From Alistipes sp. (lineage in GTDB: Bacteria; Bacteroidota; Bacteroidia; Bacteroidales; Rikenellaceae): 36,493 nucleotides of DNA. Location: assembly GCA_029065825.1 (NCBI GenBank), contig JAIEHQ010000052.1, forward strand, positions 1 through 36,493, given 5' to 3'. Shown here one piece after another: positions 7,926-18,108 of this stretch. The translations under genes were made by a program, and so were the position numbers. Numbering within the stretch: position 1 is the stretch's first letter; the number at the start of each line of letters is the position of its first letter. The notes beneath the pieces are model-generated. The model worked only from the letters and a program-made list of their open reading frames with translations. It was not told where the DNA came from and searched no databases.

Positions 7926-10343
7926 ATGAAGATCTTCAGAATTTTAGTCGCACTGTGCATGATGCTGGCCGCTTCGCACGCGGCGAATGCACAGATGACG
8001 GATGCCGCCGTAAAGGATTACGTCAAGACAGGACTGGCATCCGGGAAATCGCAGCAGGATATCGCACGGGAGCTTGCGGCACGCGGCGTGACGCGCGAGC
8101 AGGCGGAGCGGATCAGGCAGGCACACGAAAGCGAGACCTCTTCCGGCTCGGACGAAGCGTTCCGCAAGGCGGGAGAGCAGGAGCGGGAGCGCCGGGCGGA
8201 TTCCGGTCTCAACGAGACGAAGCCCGTCGATTTCGACCTGCTGACCTCCATCCAGCAGCAGATCCCCGCTGCGAACCGGGAGAACAAGCCTGCGGTATTC
8301 GGACGCAATATCTTCACCACGAAGAACCTTACCTTCGCTCCGAACACCCAGCTCCCCACGCCGCCCAACTACCGGCTCGGCCCCGGCGACGAAGTGATCA
8401 TCGACATCTGGGGGGCCAACCAGGCCTCGATACGCCAGACCATCTCCCCCGACGGCACCATCAACATTCCGGACCTCGGACTGATCAGTCTGAACGGCAT
8501 GACGGTCTCGGAGGCCGATGCCTACATGCGCCGCATGCTCGGGCGGATCTACTCCCTGGACGGCTCCGATGCCAAATCGGAGATAAAGCTCACGCTGGGC
8601 AACATCCGCAGCATCCAGGTCAATCTGATGGGCGAGGTGGCCGTTCCGGGCACCTACTACCTCTCCTCGCTGTCGAACATATTCCACGCCCTCTACCGCG
8701 CCGGCGGCGTGAGCGACCTGGGGTCGCTGCGCGACATCCAGCTGATCCGCAACGGCCGGAAGATCGCGTCGCTCGACGTGTACGAGTTCATCCTGAAGGG
8801 AAAGTCGCCTGACGACATACTGCTTCAGGAGGGCGACATAGTGATCGTTCCCGCCTACGAAACGCTGGTCGATCTGTCGGGTAACGTGAAACGCCCGATG
8901 ACATACGAGATGAAAGCGGGCGAGACCGTCGCGAACCTGCTCGACTATGCGAGCGGATTCTCGGGCGACGCCTACCGCAACAGCCTGCGCATGATCCGCC
9001 GGAACGGCCGGGAATACCGGGTCTATACGATCGACCGGCCGGACTACGCCTCCTTCGAACTGCGCGACGGCGATGCCCTCGAAGTCGGAGCCATGCTCGA
9101 CCGCTTCGAAAACAGAATCGAGGTCAAGGGTGCGGTCTATCGCCCCGGAATCTACGAACTCGGCAGCGAAATCGCGACCGTCGGCCAGCTGCTCGCCAAA
9201 GCCGAGGGGGTCAAGGGCGACGCATTTACCAACCGGGCGCTCCTGCAGCGCGAGAAGGAGGACCTCACGCTGGAGGTGCTCCCGCTCGACATAGCGGCGA
9301 TCATGGCGGGCACCGCCGAGGATATTCCGCTGCGCAAGAACGACGTGCTGTTCGTGGCGAGCATCCACGACCTGCAGGATATCGGGCAGATAACGGTGTT
9401 CGGCGAGGTCGCTCGTCCCGGACAGTTCATCTTCGCGGAGAACACCACGCTGGAGGATATCATCATGCAGGCCGGCGGATTGCTGGAGTCGGCCTCCGTC
9501 GTCAAGGTCGATGTGAGCCGCCGCATCAAGGACCCCGCGGCCACCGAACTGACCGACACGCTCTCCGAAATCTTTACCTTCTCCCTCAAGGACGGCTTCG
9601 TCATCGACGGCGAACCGAACTTCATCCTCGAACCCTACGACCAGATCTTCGTCCGGCGCAGCCCGGCGTACAATCCCCAGGAGAATGTCACGATTACCGG
9701 CGAAGTGACCTTCCCGGGTCCCTATGTCCTGACCAGCAAGAACGAGAAACTCTCCGACCTGGTGGCCAAGGCGGGCGGCACCTCCCGGTGGGCCTACGTC
9801 AAGGGAGCACGCCTCGAGCGCACCATGACGGTCGGCGAGAAGGCACGCAGCCAGGCGGTCCTCGACGCGCTCGACAACTCCAAGGACAGCATCAATGTCA
9901 ATAAACTGGAGCTGGCCGATACCTACTACGTGGGCATCGACCTCGAAGCTGCCCTGAACAATCCGGGCGGGAATGCCGATCTGGTGCTCCGGGTCCACGA
10001 CCGGCTCCATATCCCGACGATGGTCAATACGGTGCGCATTACCGGCAACGTGATGTATCCCAATGTCGTGACCTACGACCCGGACAAGAAGGTCGGCGAC
10101 TTCATCAAGATGGCCGGCGGCTACGGATTCCGGGCCAAGAAAGGCAAGGCCTATATCGTATATATGAACGGAACGGTGGCGCGGGCCAAACGCAACAGCA
10201 AGGAGGTCGTGCAGCCCGGCTGTGAAATAATCGTTCCGGAGCGCCGCAAGAGCAGATCGACGCTCGCAGAGATCATGGGCATCGCGACGACGAGCGCTTC
10301 GCTGGCGACGATGATCGCGACAATAGGCACACTGGCAAAATAA
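7926..10343 (+). CDS. SLBB-domain polysaccharide export protein (Wza-like outer-membrane exporter)
   Basis: Signal peptide; 'YRLGPGDEVIIDIWG' Poly_export motif; repeated SLBB-like 'V.G.V..PG.Y' units. Confidence 0.93.
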   Translation: MKIFRILVALCMMLAASHAANAQMTDAAVKDYVKTGLASGKSQQDIARELAARGVTREQAERIRQAHESETSSGSDEAFRKAGEQERERRADSGLNETKPVDFDLLTSIQQQIPAANRENKPAVFGRNIFTTKNLTFAPNTQLPTPPNYRLGPGDEVIIDIWGANQASIRQTISPDGTINIPDLGLISLNGMTVSEADAYMRRMLGRIYSLDGSDAKSEIKLTLGNIRSIQVNLMGEVAVPGTYYLSSLSNIFHALYRAGGVSDLGSLRDIQLIRNGRKIASLDVYEFILKGKSPDDILLQEGDIVIVPAYETLVDLSGNVKRPMTYEMKAGETVANLLDYASGFSGDAYRNSLRMIRRNGREYRVYTIDRPDYASFELRDGDALEVGAMLDRFENRIEVKGAVYRPGIYELGSEIATVGQLLAKAEGVKGDAFTNRALLQREKEDLTLEVLPLDIAAIMAGTAEDIPLRKNDVLFVASIHDLQDIGQITVFGEVARPGQFIFAENTTLEDIIMQAGGLLESASVVKVDVSRRIKDPAATELTDTLSEIFTFSLKDGFVIDGEPNFILEPYDQIFVRRSPAYNPQENVTITGEVTFPGPYVLTSKNEKLSDLVAKAGGTSRWAYVKGARLERTMTVGEKARSQAVLDALDNSKDSINVNKLELADTYYVGIDLEAALNNPGGNADLVLRVHDRLHIPTMVNTVRITGNVMYPNVVTYDPDKKVGDFIKMAGGYGFRAKKGKAYIVYMNGTVARAKRNSKEVVQPGCEIIVPERRKSRSTLAEIMGIATTSASLATMIATIGTLAK

Positions 10344-10355
10344 CACGAACCGGAT

Positions 10356-11450
10356 ATGACTGACACGCAAAACAATACCAATAGTACAAACTCCGCAGCA
10401 GAAAGCGACATCGATCTCATGTCCCTGCTGGTCCGCCTGTGGCACGCACGCCTCTTTCTGCTGAAATGCTGTGCGGCGGGTGCCGTTCTGGGGCTGATCG
10501 TCGGATTCAGCATCCCGAAGCGCTACCGCGCGACGGCGGTCATCGCTCCCGAGACCGAACAGAAGATGGGAAGCGGTGTCAGCTCCCTCGCGAGCATGAT
10601 GGGCATGAACCTCGACAACAACGTCGATGCGATCAACGTAAACATGTTCCCGGAAGTAGTACACTCCACCCCTTTCATATTCGGACTGTTCGATCTCCCG
10701 GTCGAGACGGCCGACGGAGAACTGCGGACAACGCTGCTGGATTACATGCTCAACCACCAGAAGAAGGCATGGTGGTCCTACGTCATCGAGGCGCCTTTCG
10801 CGGCTTTGGAGTGGGGCATCTCGCTGGTATCAGGCAAAGAGGAGGAACCGGAAGGAGCTTTGCAGATGCACAACCTGCCGAAAAAAGAGCGGGCCGTCAT
10901 CAAATACTTCTCCAATGCCCTCGCTGTCAGCATCGACAAGAAAACGGGCAAGACGGACATGTCCCTCGAGATGCAGGACCCTCTGGTCGTCGCAACGGTC
11001 ATGAATGCGGTGCTCGACCACCTGAAAGCCTACATGTCGGACTACCGCACCTCGAAATCCCGGCAGGACGCGGAAAATCTCTCGGTCATCTGCGAGGAGC
11101 GCAAAGCCGACTACTACCGCACGCAGCAGCAATACGCAGCCTACGCCGATGCGAACAAGAGCGTCGTGCTCCAGTCGGTCCAGGCCGAACGCGAGCGCCT
11201 GCAGCAGGAGATGCAGCTGGCCTATCAGGTCTATTCGCAGGTAGCGACCCAGCTCGAAGCAGCCCGAATCAAGGAGCAGCAGGCCAAGCCGGTCTTCGCG
11301 ATCATCGACCCCGTGACGGTTCCCCTCCGCAAGTCGGCACCGAGCAAGGCCAAACTGCTCGTCGGCTTCGTGTTCCTATTCGGCTGCGCGGGCGTTGCCT
11401 GGGAGCTGTTCGGCCGCGATGCCTTGAAACGGCTGCACTCGTCTCTGTAA
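10356..11450 (+). CDS. Wzz-like chain length determinant protein
   Basis: N- and C-terminal TM segments, 'IDLMSLLVRLWHARLFLLKCCAAGAVLGLIVGFSIPKRYRATAVIAPE', 'FAIIDPVTVPLRKSAPSKAK'; no kinase domain. Confidence 0.85.
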   Translation: MTDTQNNTNSTNSAAESDIDLMSLLVRLWHARLFLLKCCAAGAVLGLIVGFSIPKRYRATAVIAPETEQKMGSGVSSLASMMGMNLDNNVDAINVNMFPEVVHSTPFIFGLFDLPVETADGELRTTLLDYMLNHQKKAWWSYVIEAPFAALEWGISLVSGKEEEPEGALQMHNLPKKERAVIKYFSNALAVSIDKKTGKTDMSLEMQDPLVVATVMNAVLDHLKAYMSDYRTSKSRQDAENLSVICEERKADYYRTQQQYAAYADANKSVVLQSVQAERERLQQEMQLAYQVYSQVATQLEAARIKEQQAKPVFAIIDPVTVPLRKSAPSKAKLLVGFVFLFGCAGVAWELFGRDALKRLHSSL

Positions 11451-11485
11451 TACGGTTATAATCGCAAACCATCGAGCTGCAGATC

Positions 11486-12511
11486 ATGAAAAAACGGATA
11501 CTCGTCTCGGGCGGCGCGGGCTACATCGGAAGTCACGTGAGCGTCGAACTCATCGAAGCCGGTTACGAGGTCGTCGTGGCCGACAACATGTCCAACTGCG
11601 ACACGACCGGTATCGAGGGTGTGCGGAAAATTACCGGCCGCACGGATATTCCCCTCGTCGAGATGGATTTCTGCGACGCGGCCGCCGTCGAACGGCTCTT
11701 CGACGACTACCCGATCGATGCGGTAATCCATTTCGCGGCATTCAAAGCGGTCGGCGAATCGGTCGCCGAGCCGATAAAATACTACCGCAACAACCTGACC
11801 TCGTTCCTCAACGTGCTGGACGCAGCCCGCAACCACGGCGGCTGCGACGTGCTCTTCTCCTCTTCGGCCACGGTATATGGCGAGGCGGAGCAACTGCCCG
11901 TAACCGAGCGGTCGCCCCGGCTTCCCGCCACCTCGCCGTACGGCAACACCAAGCAGATCTGCGAGGACATGCTGCGCGACGTGACCGCCTCCGACCCTTC
12001 GATCCGGGGTATCGCGCTGCGCTACTTCAACCCCATCGGCGCCCATCCGTCGGCGCTGATCGGAGAACTGCCGCGCGGAGTACCCAACAACCTGATCCCC
12101 TACATTACCCAGACCGCTATCGGCAAACGCGCCTGCCTGAGCATCTTCGGCAACGACTACCCCACCGAAGACGGCACCTGCCTGCGCGACTACATCGACA
12201 TAGTCGATCTGGCTCAGGCCCACGTGGCGGCCGTTACCCGCATGCTCGAAGGCAGGATGAAGGAGGGTTACGAGATCTTCAACATAGGAACGGGCCGTCC
12301 CGTCTCGGTATCGGAGCTGGTCACGGAGTTCGAACGGGTCAATGGTCTCAAGCTCAACTACCGATTCGCGGAGCGTCGCCCCGGAGATGTCACGGCCATC
12401 TGGGCCGACACCGCCCTGGCCAACGAAGAGCTGGGCTGGAGGGCCAAACGCACCCTTGCCGAAACCCTCGCGTCGGCCTGGGCCTGGGAGAAGCATCTGG
12501 CCGGAGAGTAG
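11486..12511 (+). CDS. galE: UDP-glucose 4-epimerase
   Basis: 'ILVSGGAGYIGSHVSVELIEAGYEVVVADN', 'FSSSATVYGE', 'SPYGNTK', 'LRYFNPIGAHPS', 'EDGTCLRDYIDIVDLAQAHV'. Confidence 0.95.
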   Translation: MKKRILVSGGAGYIGSHVSVELIEAGYEVVVADNMSNCDTTGIEGVRKITGRTDIPLVEMDFCDAAAVERLFDDYPIDAVIHFAAFKAVGESVAEPIKYYRNNLTSFLNVLDAARNHGGCDVLFSSSATVYGEAEQLPVTERSPRLPATSPYGNTKQICEDMLRDVTASDPSIRGIALRYFNPIGAHPSALIGELPRGVPNNLIPYITQTAIGKRACLSIFGNDYPTEDGTCLRDYIDIVDLAQAHVAAVTRMLEGRMKEGYEIFNIGTGRPVSVSELVTEFERVNGLKLNYRFAERRPGDVTAIWADTALANEELGWRAKRTLAETLASAWAWEKHLAGE

Positions 12512-12665
12512 CCGCCGCACACTCTTTCGGCACGGAGGCGGATGAGCGAGACGACACGCCCGGAGGCAATATCCGCTGTGAATACACCGAACATCGCCCG
12601 GCCTACCGCTCTTTGCGCCCGGGAGCCGATCCGCGCCCTCGGGATTGTAGGCCCCGCAGCGCGGC

Positions 12666-13283
12666 CTACAGCGTGTCGATCTTCTCCTGCAGCAGCGTGA
12701 GAAAGCGGGCCGCATGCGCGCCGTCCATCTGCGTATGATGGAACTGGAACGAGAGCGTCAGCGTCGTGCGGAACAAACGCTTCCGGTATTTTCCCCAGAT
12801 CATGAAAGGGTTGTTGAAAATCCCGCTATACATTCCCACCGCCCCCTCTATGTCGAAACGGGCGAGGGCCGAGGTGCCGATTACCATGCTTTCGGGCAGG
12901 TCGTGGTTGCATCGGGTCTTGGCAACCTGACGGGTAAGGCGCAGATAATCGGCGTTGAATGTCGCCAGATCGTACGAGAAAGGAATGTCGCACGAGAAGA
13001 CCTCCCCCCGATCGTCCGCCACGATGGTATTGACGGCGATGCGGTCGTAGCGCATCAGCGCGCCGCCGACGGGAAGCAGGTAAAACTCCTTTACCTCGCT
13101 CGCCGTCCGGCCGATGCACCAGCACATGAGCATATTGAATTTTACCCCCTTCTTACGGCTCTGCCGCACCAGGGGCGACACTTCGAGCCGCTTGAAAAGC
13201 GTTACCATCGGCATGGGAGCCTTCATCCACATCTCGAACGCATAAGCCCGGGTCGTCTCCCGGGGATCCACCTCTTCTTTCAT
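12666..13283 (-). CDS. CatA-like (chloramphenicol acetyltransferase superfamily) acyltransferase
   Basis: 205 aa; conserved 'FHHTQMDGAHAARFL' (HHxxxDG) and 'FNNPFMIWGKYRK'; substrate cannot be assigned. Confidence 0.82.
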   Translation of the reverse strand: MKEEVDPRETTRAYAFEMWMKAPMPMVTLFKRLEVSPLVRQSRKKGVKFNMLMCWCIGRTASEVKEFYLLPVGGALMRYDRIAVNTIVADDRGEVFSCDIPFSYDLATFNADYLRLTRQVAKTRCNHDLPESMVIGTSALARFDIEGAVGMYSGIFNNPFMIWGKYRKRLFRTTLTLSFQFHHTQMDGAHAARFLTLLQEKIDTL

Positions 13284-13396
13284 ACTCAGTCAAAAACAAA
13301 CGGTTCATAAAACTCGCCCGACGGGACAAATACCGCCATCGGAATCACGTGCAAAGATAGCCTCTGCCACGCAACCGAAATAGAAGAAAAGAGACA

Positions 13397-14227
13397 TCAT
13401 ACGGGGTCGGCGAAAAGATCGGAATAGGGAGTGTGCTCGCACAGCAGCCTCCCCGGCGTTCGGCCGCTGAAGGCCTTGAACTCCCGGATGAAATGGGACT
13501 GGTCGGCATAACCGCACGCATACGCTATCTCCGCCATACCGCCCCACCGGCGCTGCATCAGCCACAACGCCTTCTGAAACCTTACGATGCGGGCATACTC
13601 CTTCGGCCTCATCCCCACACAGCGGTCGAACACCCGTTCGAACTGCCTCTTGCCCAGACAGGCGATGGCCGCCAGATCGGCGACCGGGGTCGCCGGCTCC
13701 TCCATAAGCCTCTTCACGGTCGGAGCGATGCGATCGGGATCCGGCGCAGAGCAAGCGCCGCACAACTTGCGGAGCAGCCACTCCTCGACCGTCCGCACGC
13801 AGCGCTCCGCATCCCCGCAGTCGAAGACCCGGGAGGCCAGTTCGTCGAGCCGCCTGTTCCCGAGGTCGTAACCCGAAATCTCAAGATTGCGGAACGCCGA
13901 AGGCGGAGTGTCCAGAAACATTCCGATCGCATGAGGACGGAAAACGGCCACGATCATCTCCGTATCCGTCCCGGCCCGAAGATGGGCCGGGAAATCCACC
14001 TGCCCGCTGACGGTAAAGCGATCCTGGAAACGATCCAGCTCCCGAACGAACAACGGCGAGCGCCTGTGGAATATGAGCTGCGGACAACCGATCGGAAAGG
14101 TCGGGACGCAGAAACTCTCCCGGCTCTTCAGCACCCAGTAATAACGCACATAGGGGCGCAGCGGTACGCAGGGCTTGTAAACCGACATCCCTCCGCCGAA
14201 AGCAGGCGGCTCGCAAACATTTGACAT
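13397..14227 (-). CDS. AraC-family transcriptional regulator
   Basis: C-terminal HTH: 'LGKRQFERVFDRCVGMRPKEYARIVRFQKALWLM...WGGMAEIAYACGYADQSHFIREFKAFSGRTPG'. Confidence 0.92.
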   Translation of the reverse strand: MSNVCEPPAFGGGMSVYKPCVPLRPYVRYYWVLKSRESFCVPTFPIGCPQLIFHRRSPLFVRELDRFQDRFTVSGQVDFPAHLRAGTDTEMIVAVFRPHAIGMFLDTPPSAFRNLEISGYDLGNRRLDELASRVFDCGDAERCVRTVEEWLLRKLCGACSAPDPDRIAPTVKRLMEEPATPVADLAAIACLGKRQFERVFDRCVGMRPKEYARIVRFQKALWLMQRRWGGMAEIAYACGYADQSHFIREFKAFSGRTPGRLLCEHTPYSDLFADPV

Positions 14228-14368
14228 TCAGAAAAAATCACATATTCGACACGTAGAGAAATGCGGCCGACAATACGGTTCGTCGTCAGGGGCATTTGCA
14301 GCCGTAGGCCTCCGCCCATTCCCGATTCATCCGCCCGCACGACGGCCGCATTCCGCGCACGCCGGAGA

Positions 14369-15562
14369 TCAGCCCCGCACCCAGAGGCGGTCGATCCTGC
14401 GGCGGATCATCAGGCAATCGACGGCCGCGACCAGCCCGACGAGCCCGAGGCCTGCAATCGCCGCAGGCCAGATGCCGCCCGTCGTCTCCGCCCCGTCGCC
14501 GAACAACGTTACCAGCGAAAGATATTCGCCCCGAACCCATCCGACCGCGAGCAGCGCTCCGGCGAGCGCCGCAAGATTCAGACCAGCAGCCAGCAGCTGG
14601 TAGGGACGCGCCACACGGGCAGGCGTATAGCCGAGCAGAAGCAGGTCTTCGAGCTGCTGCTCGTTCTTCTGCAACACGAGGAAAAGACTGAGGATCAGAA
14701 TCAGAAATGCAAGCACGGTAATCAGCAGACCGATTCCGGCGATCGCTCCGGCGACCAGGCGCAGCACCGCCCCCGCACGTCCGGAGCGGGCACCGTCGCC
14801 CTCGACCAGATAGCCGTTTCGGGCCAGATAGTCGTGCAGCGCCCCCTCAGCGGCATCCCGCACCTCCACAATGACCCGCGACGGATCGCCGGCGGCGCGA
14901 TCGGCGTAGCGCTCGTTCGACCAGCGGATGAAGGTTTCCGGCACCAGAATGGTGTTGAGCCGGTTGGAGAACCCGGCCACCTGTCCCCGGAAGCGACGCG
15001 ACGCACCGCGTCCCGCAATCTCGATATCGAGCGGAATATCCCGCACGAGCTCCTCGCTCAGCTGCGGCAGTCCCTGCGCCGATGCGAATCCGAAATTATA
15101 GAGATTCAGATAATTGCGCGGCAAAATGATCGGCACACGCCCCTCGCGCTCCTCGAAATGCCAGGCCTCGCTCGCCACGTCGAGAAAACGGTCGGGCACG
15201 CTCTCGAAGAAGAGGTAGGTGCTCATGCGCAGCCCGCCCATCGACAGCCCGCCCGACACCCGGTAACGGGCCGGCGTAAATTCGCCCGAGGCGACGACGA
15301 ACGGCTGTTCCGCCAGACGGTCCAGCTCCTCGCGCGTGAAGAAAGTCTTGCCTGCACCGACCTCGCGCACCTCCTTGCTCAGAATCAGGAAATCGTTGGC
15401 CAGCAGCGAGTCGGGAGCCTCGATCGCCGAACGCCCGTCGCAATAGAACTGCACGGCTCCGAGCAGGATGGCGAATCCCGCCAGAGTGGTCGCGAAAAAA
15501 CCGAGAAGCTGCCACCCGCCGACATGCTGCCGGACGAGCCGCCGAAAAGGATGCCCCGTCAT
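14369..15562 (-). CDS. ABC transporter permease, FtsX-like
   Basis: Four predicted TM segments with a large periplasmic loop; 'EQQLEDLLLLGYTPARVARPYQLLAAGLN'; overlaps the following ATPase gene by 4 bp. Confidence 0.75.
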   Translation of the reverse strand: MTGHPFRRLVRQHVGGWQLLGFFATTLAGFAILLGAVQFYCDGRSAIEAPDSLLANDFLILSKEVREVGAGKTFFTREELDRLAEQPFVVASGEFTPARYRVSGGLSMGGLRMSTYLFFESVPDRFLDVASEAWHFEEREGRVPIILPRNYLNLYNFGFASAQGLPQLSEELVRDIPLDIEIAGRGASRRFRGQVAGFSNRLNTILVPETFIRWSNERYADRAAGDPSRVIVEVRDAAEGALHDYLARNGYLVEGDGARSGRAGAVLRLVAGAIAGIGLLITVLAFLILILSLFLVLQKNEQQLEDLLLLGYTPARVARPYQLLAAGLNLAALAGALLAVGWVRGEYLSLVTLFGDGAETTGGIWPAAIAGLGLVGLVAAVDCLMIRRRIDRLWVRG

Positions 15563-16203
15563 AGCGTCAATATTTTATCGTAATCCATGGACAGCCGCTT
15601 GCCGACCGACGTAATGACGATCCCCACCCCGCGCTGCCGCCGCTCTTCGCGCAGCAGCGCGGCCATGACGGCGGCATTCCGCTCGTCGAGGTGGCTCATC
15701 GGCTCGTCCAGTATCAGAAAGTCGGCCGGCTGGCAGAGCATCCGCACGAACGCCACGCGCTGCCGCTGCCCGAAAGAGAGCCGCTCCAACGGCTCGTCGC
15801 GCTTGCCGGCGATCCCCAGCGCCGCGAACAGCTCCCTGATCCATGCCTCGGAGCGAAATCCCGTCAGGTCGTTCTTCAGCCGCACGTTGTCCAGCGCGCT
15901 CAGCTCGGGAAAAAGCCGCAACCCCTGGAAGGTCATCGCCAGCATGCGGCGGCGCACCTCGCTCCACCGCTTCACACCGAAGGTGCGGATATCCTCCCCG
16001 TCGAAACGGATCGCCCCCGCATAGTCGCGCCGGTATCCGTACAGAAAACCGCAAAGCGAGGACTTGCCCGTTCCCGAGGCCGCCTCGATCAGGCAGCAGT
16101 CGCCCCGCCGGAGCACCACCTCGCGGCCCCACACCTGCGACCGCAAGGGGGGATCGCCGGCAAAAGCGGCGGGCACCACCCGCAACAGCTCGATTGTTTC
16201 CAT
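15559..16203 (-). CDS. ABC transporter ATP-binding protein (LolD-like)
   Basis: Walker A 'EAASGTGKSSL', signature 'LSFGQRQRVAFVR', Walker B 'FLILDEP'; start placed at METIELL (16203) rather than the longer ORF start. Confidence 0.87.
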   Translation of the reverse strand: METIELLRVVPAAFAGDPPLRSQVWGREVVLRRGDCCLIEAASGTGKSSLCGFLYGYRRDYAGAIRFDGEDIRTFGVKRWSEVRRRMLAMTFQGLRLFPELSALDNVRLKNDLTGFRSEAWIRELFAALGIAGKRDEPLERLSFGQRQRVAFVRMLCQPADFLILDEPMSHLDERNAAVMAALLREERRQRGVGIVITSVGKRLSMDYDKILTL

Positions 16204-16365
16204 CCAACTAATTCCGAATAAAATTACCGTGCCCCGCACAAAGCGCGCGCTGCACGCAAAACCCGCCGCACGACGATGCCCGGCCACCGCAGGCCGAAAA
16301 AACCCGGAACGAGGCGGCACGCCCGCCGACCGTCCCGGATTCCGAATCATCGCCGCATCGCGGCA

Positions 16366-17928
16366 CTACTCCTCCTGCAGCGCCCGGTCGCCCAGCTCTT
16401 CGATCAGCGCATAGATCGTCGCGACAGCATTGCGCTCCTTGTCGGTCATCTCGACCACGAAGGTCGCACGCTCCTGGCGCTCGCTTCTTACCTCGATCTT
16501 CTCGAACAGCTCCAGCACCTTCATCGCCACCGCCTGTTCCTGCGCCTGGCTTTCATTGCGAGGTACGAACACATCGCCGAGCAGCTGCCGGATCTCCACG
16601 AAATCGACATTCATCGCACCGTAGGCTCCGCGGAACAGGGTGCCCAATGCCGAAGCGTCGGTAAAGTCGCCGCATCCCTCGGCCAGCGAAGCGGCCATAC
16701 AGGGCACGGTGGTCGCGTAGAAACGTCCGTCGCGTTCGCCGAAATAGAGCCACTGACGGCTGTCGATGCGAAGCCGATAGACTCCGGCATCGTACTCCTC
16801 CGCCCCGGAGGCCACCTCCAGAATACTCTTCACGATTCCTGCGTGCGGAGCGGTTGCCAGGAAGGTTATTTCGAGGTTGTCGCTTTCGGCATCGAATCCG
16901 TGAACGGCCAGCGCGACATCGCCGTCGATCGCCTCCAGTATCGTCTGCACCTGAGGTGCCATCGCCAGCAGCATCGAGTACATCGGGATCTGCTGCAACA
17001 TCGCGTAAACCCGGGCACCCTTCATGCTCCAGGCCGCCAGAGCCAGATTGCCCCCCGGCAGCGACTCGAGGAATCCGCCGTCGATCTTCTGCGCGCCCGA
17101 AACGAACTCGCGATACTGCGACTCGGCCTCCCTGCCGTCGAAGAAGAGCGACACTTCGGAGACGATCCGCCCCTTCTCGAAATTGACCGGCGCGACATAC
17201 GACATGCGCGACAGGAACTCCATCCCCGGGATCGAGGTCATCCCGATACCCGTCTGGCTCATGAACTGAACGAAGACCGGTCCGTAATTCATCGCCAGCA
17301 CGATATCGCTCCCGGCATCGAACGCACGGGACAGCTCCGGGCGGTGCATGAGGCTCTCGCCCCGCTTCTGTGCGAAAAGTCTGCGCGCGACAACCTCGAC
17401 ATCGCAACCCGGATCGGAGGAAAAGAGCAGCAGGAAAGCCTCGTCGTCGAAAGCGACGACCTCCGGCAGCCCCTCGGGAAGAGCACCCCGGACGAGGGTC
17501 GGCCCCGACGCTACGGCCTCCTCCCAGTCGGCGGCTCCGCACCACTCGAGCAGCTCTTTCACTGCGGCACGATCCTTCACCTTGCCGAGCAGACCGGCCG
17601 TAAAGCGCCCGGCGGAGAGATCGTCCGGCATGGCGAAGAAGAAGAGGTCACTGTGCGGATCGAGTCCCGACTTCTCGGGATCGGCGATCAGCGCGAGCAT
17701 TCTCTCGCGGTCGGCCGGCGACATGTCGGCATCGATCGCCCCCTCGACGAGCCGGTAGAGAACGGTTCCGGTCGGCTCGCCCGCATCGGCCTTCCCGGCG
17801 ATCGAGGCGGGATTGACCGAAACGACCGTAAAGGCATCGGCCGGGAGCAGGTTGCGGTAATCCCTCTTACCGCACGAAGCGAACAGCAACGCGACGCACA
17901 GGGCGACGCACAGAGCAATTTTTTTCAT
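16366..17928 (-). CDS. Lipoprotein resembling the DUF4836 family
   Basis: Lipobox 'ALLFASCGKRD'; 'YRNLLPADAFTVVSVNPASIAGKA' typical of DUF4836-type Bacteroidota proteins. Confidence 0.72.
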   Translation of the reverse strand: MKKIALCVALCVALLFASCGKRDYRNLLPADAFTVVSVNPASIAGKADAGEPTGTVLYRLVEGAIDADMSPADRERMLALIADPEKSGLDPHSDLFFFAMPDDLSAGRFTAGLLGKVKDRAAVKELLEWCGAADWEEAVASGPTLVRGALPEGLPEVVAFDDEAFLLLFSSDPGCDVEVVARRLFAQKRGESLMHRPELSRAFDAGSDIVLAMNYGPVFVQFMSQTGIGMTSIPGMEFLSRMSYVAPVNFEKGRIVSEVSLFFDGREAESQYREFVSGAQKIDGGFLESLPGGNLALAAWSMKGARVYAMLQQIPMYSMLLAMAPQVQTILEAIDGDVALAVHGFDAESDNLEITFLATAPHAGIVKSILEVASGAEEYDAGVYRLRIDSRQWLYFGERDGRFYATTVPCMAASLAEGCGDFTDASALGTLFRGAYGAMNVDFVEIRQLLGDVFVPRNESQAQEQAVAMKVLELFEKIEVRSERQERATFVVEMTDKERNAVATIYALIEELGDRALQEE

Positions 17929-17954
17929 ACAATCGGTGGTTTAGCTTATTTTCG

Positions 17955-17986
17955 CAAATATACGCAGGAATCGCCACAACTGCAAA
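17955..17986 (-). promoter_or_regulatory. Bacteroidota-type promoter for the DUF4836-like lipoprotein gene
   Basis: Minus strand TTTG (17983-17986)-N20-TATATTTG (17955-17962). Confidence 0.65.
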
Positions 17987-18043
17987 TCCCGGGCGTACAA
18001 TTCCCGGGCGCGCCCTGCGGCATCCCGCCCGCAGCAGGGGCGG

Positions 18044-18086
18044 AAAAAGAGGGATGCGCCTCCTCGCCGGGCAAGGAAGCGCATCC
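18044..18086 (-). terminator. Rho-independent terminator downstream of purB
   Basis: GGATGCGC/GCGCATCC stem (18052-18059 / 18079-18086) followed on the minus strand by CTCTTTTT. Confidence 0.75.
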
Positions 18087-18108
18087 GCTCGGGGGTGCGG
18101 GACGCGAA

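Noticed and set aside
7944-10757. 937-aa minus-strand ORF antisense to the SLBB exporter
   Set aside because: Low-complexity His/Arg/Asp/Val-rich translation typical of the shadow frame of a GC-rich gene; the plus strand encodes a clear family protein
12646-12670. TGTAGGCC-N9-GGCCTACA hairpin between galE and the CAT-like gene
   Set aside because: No T tract on either strand and it overlaps the CAT-like stop codon; too weak to call a terminator
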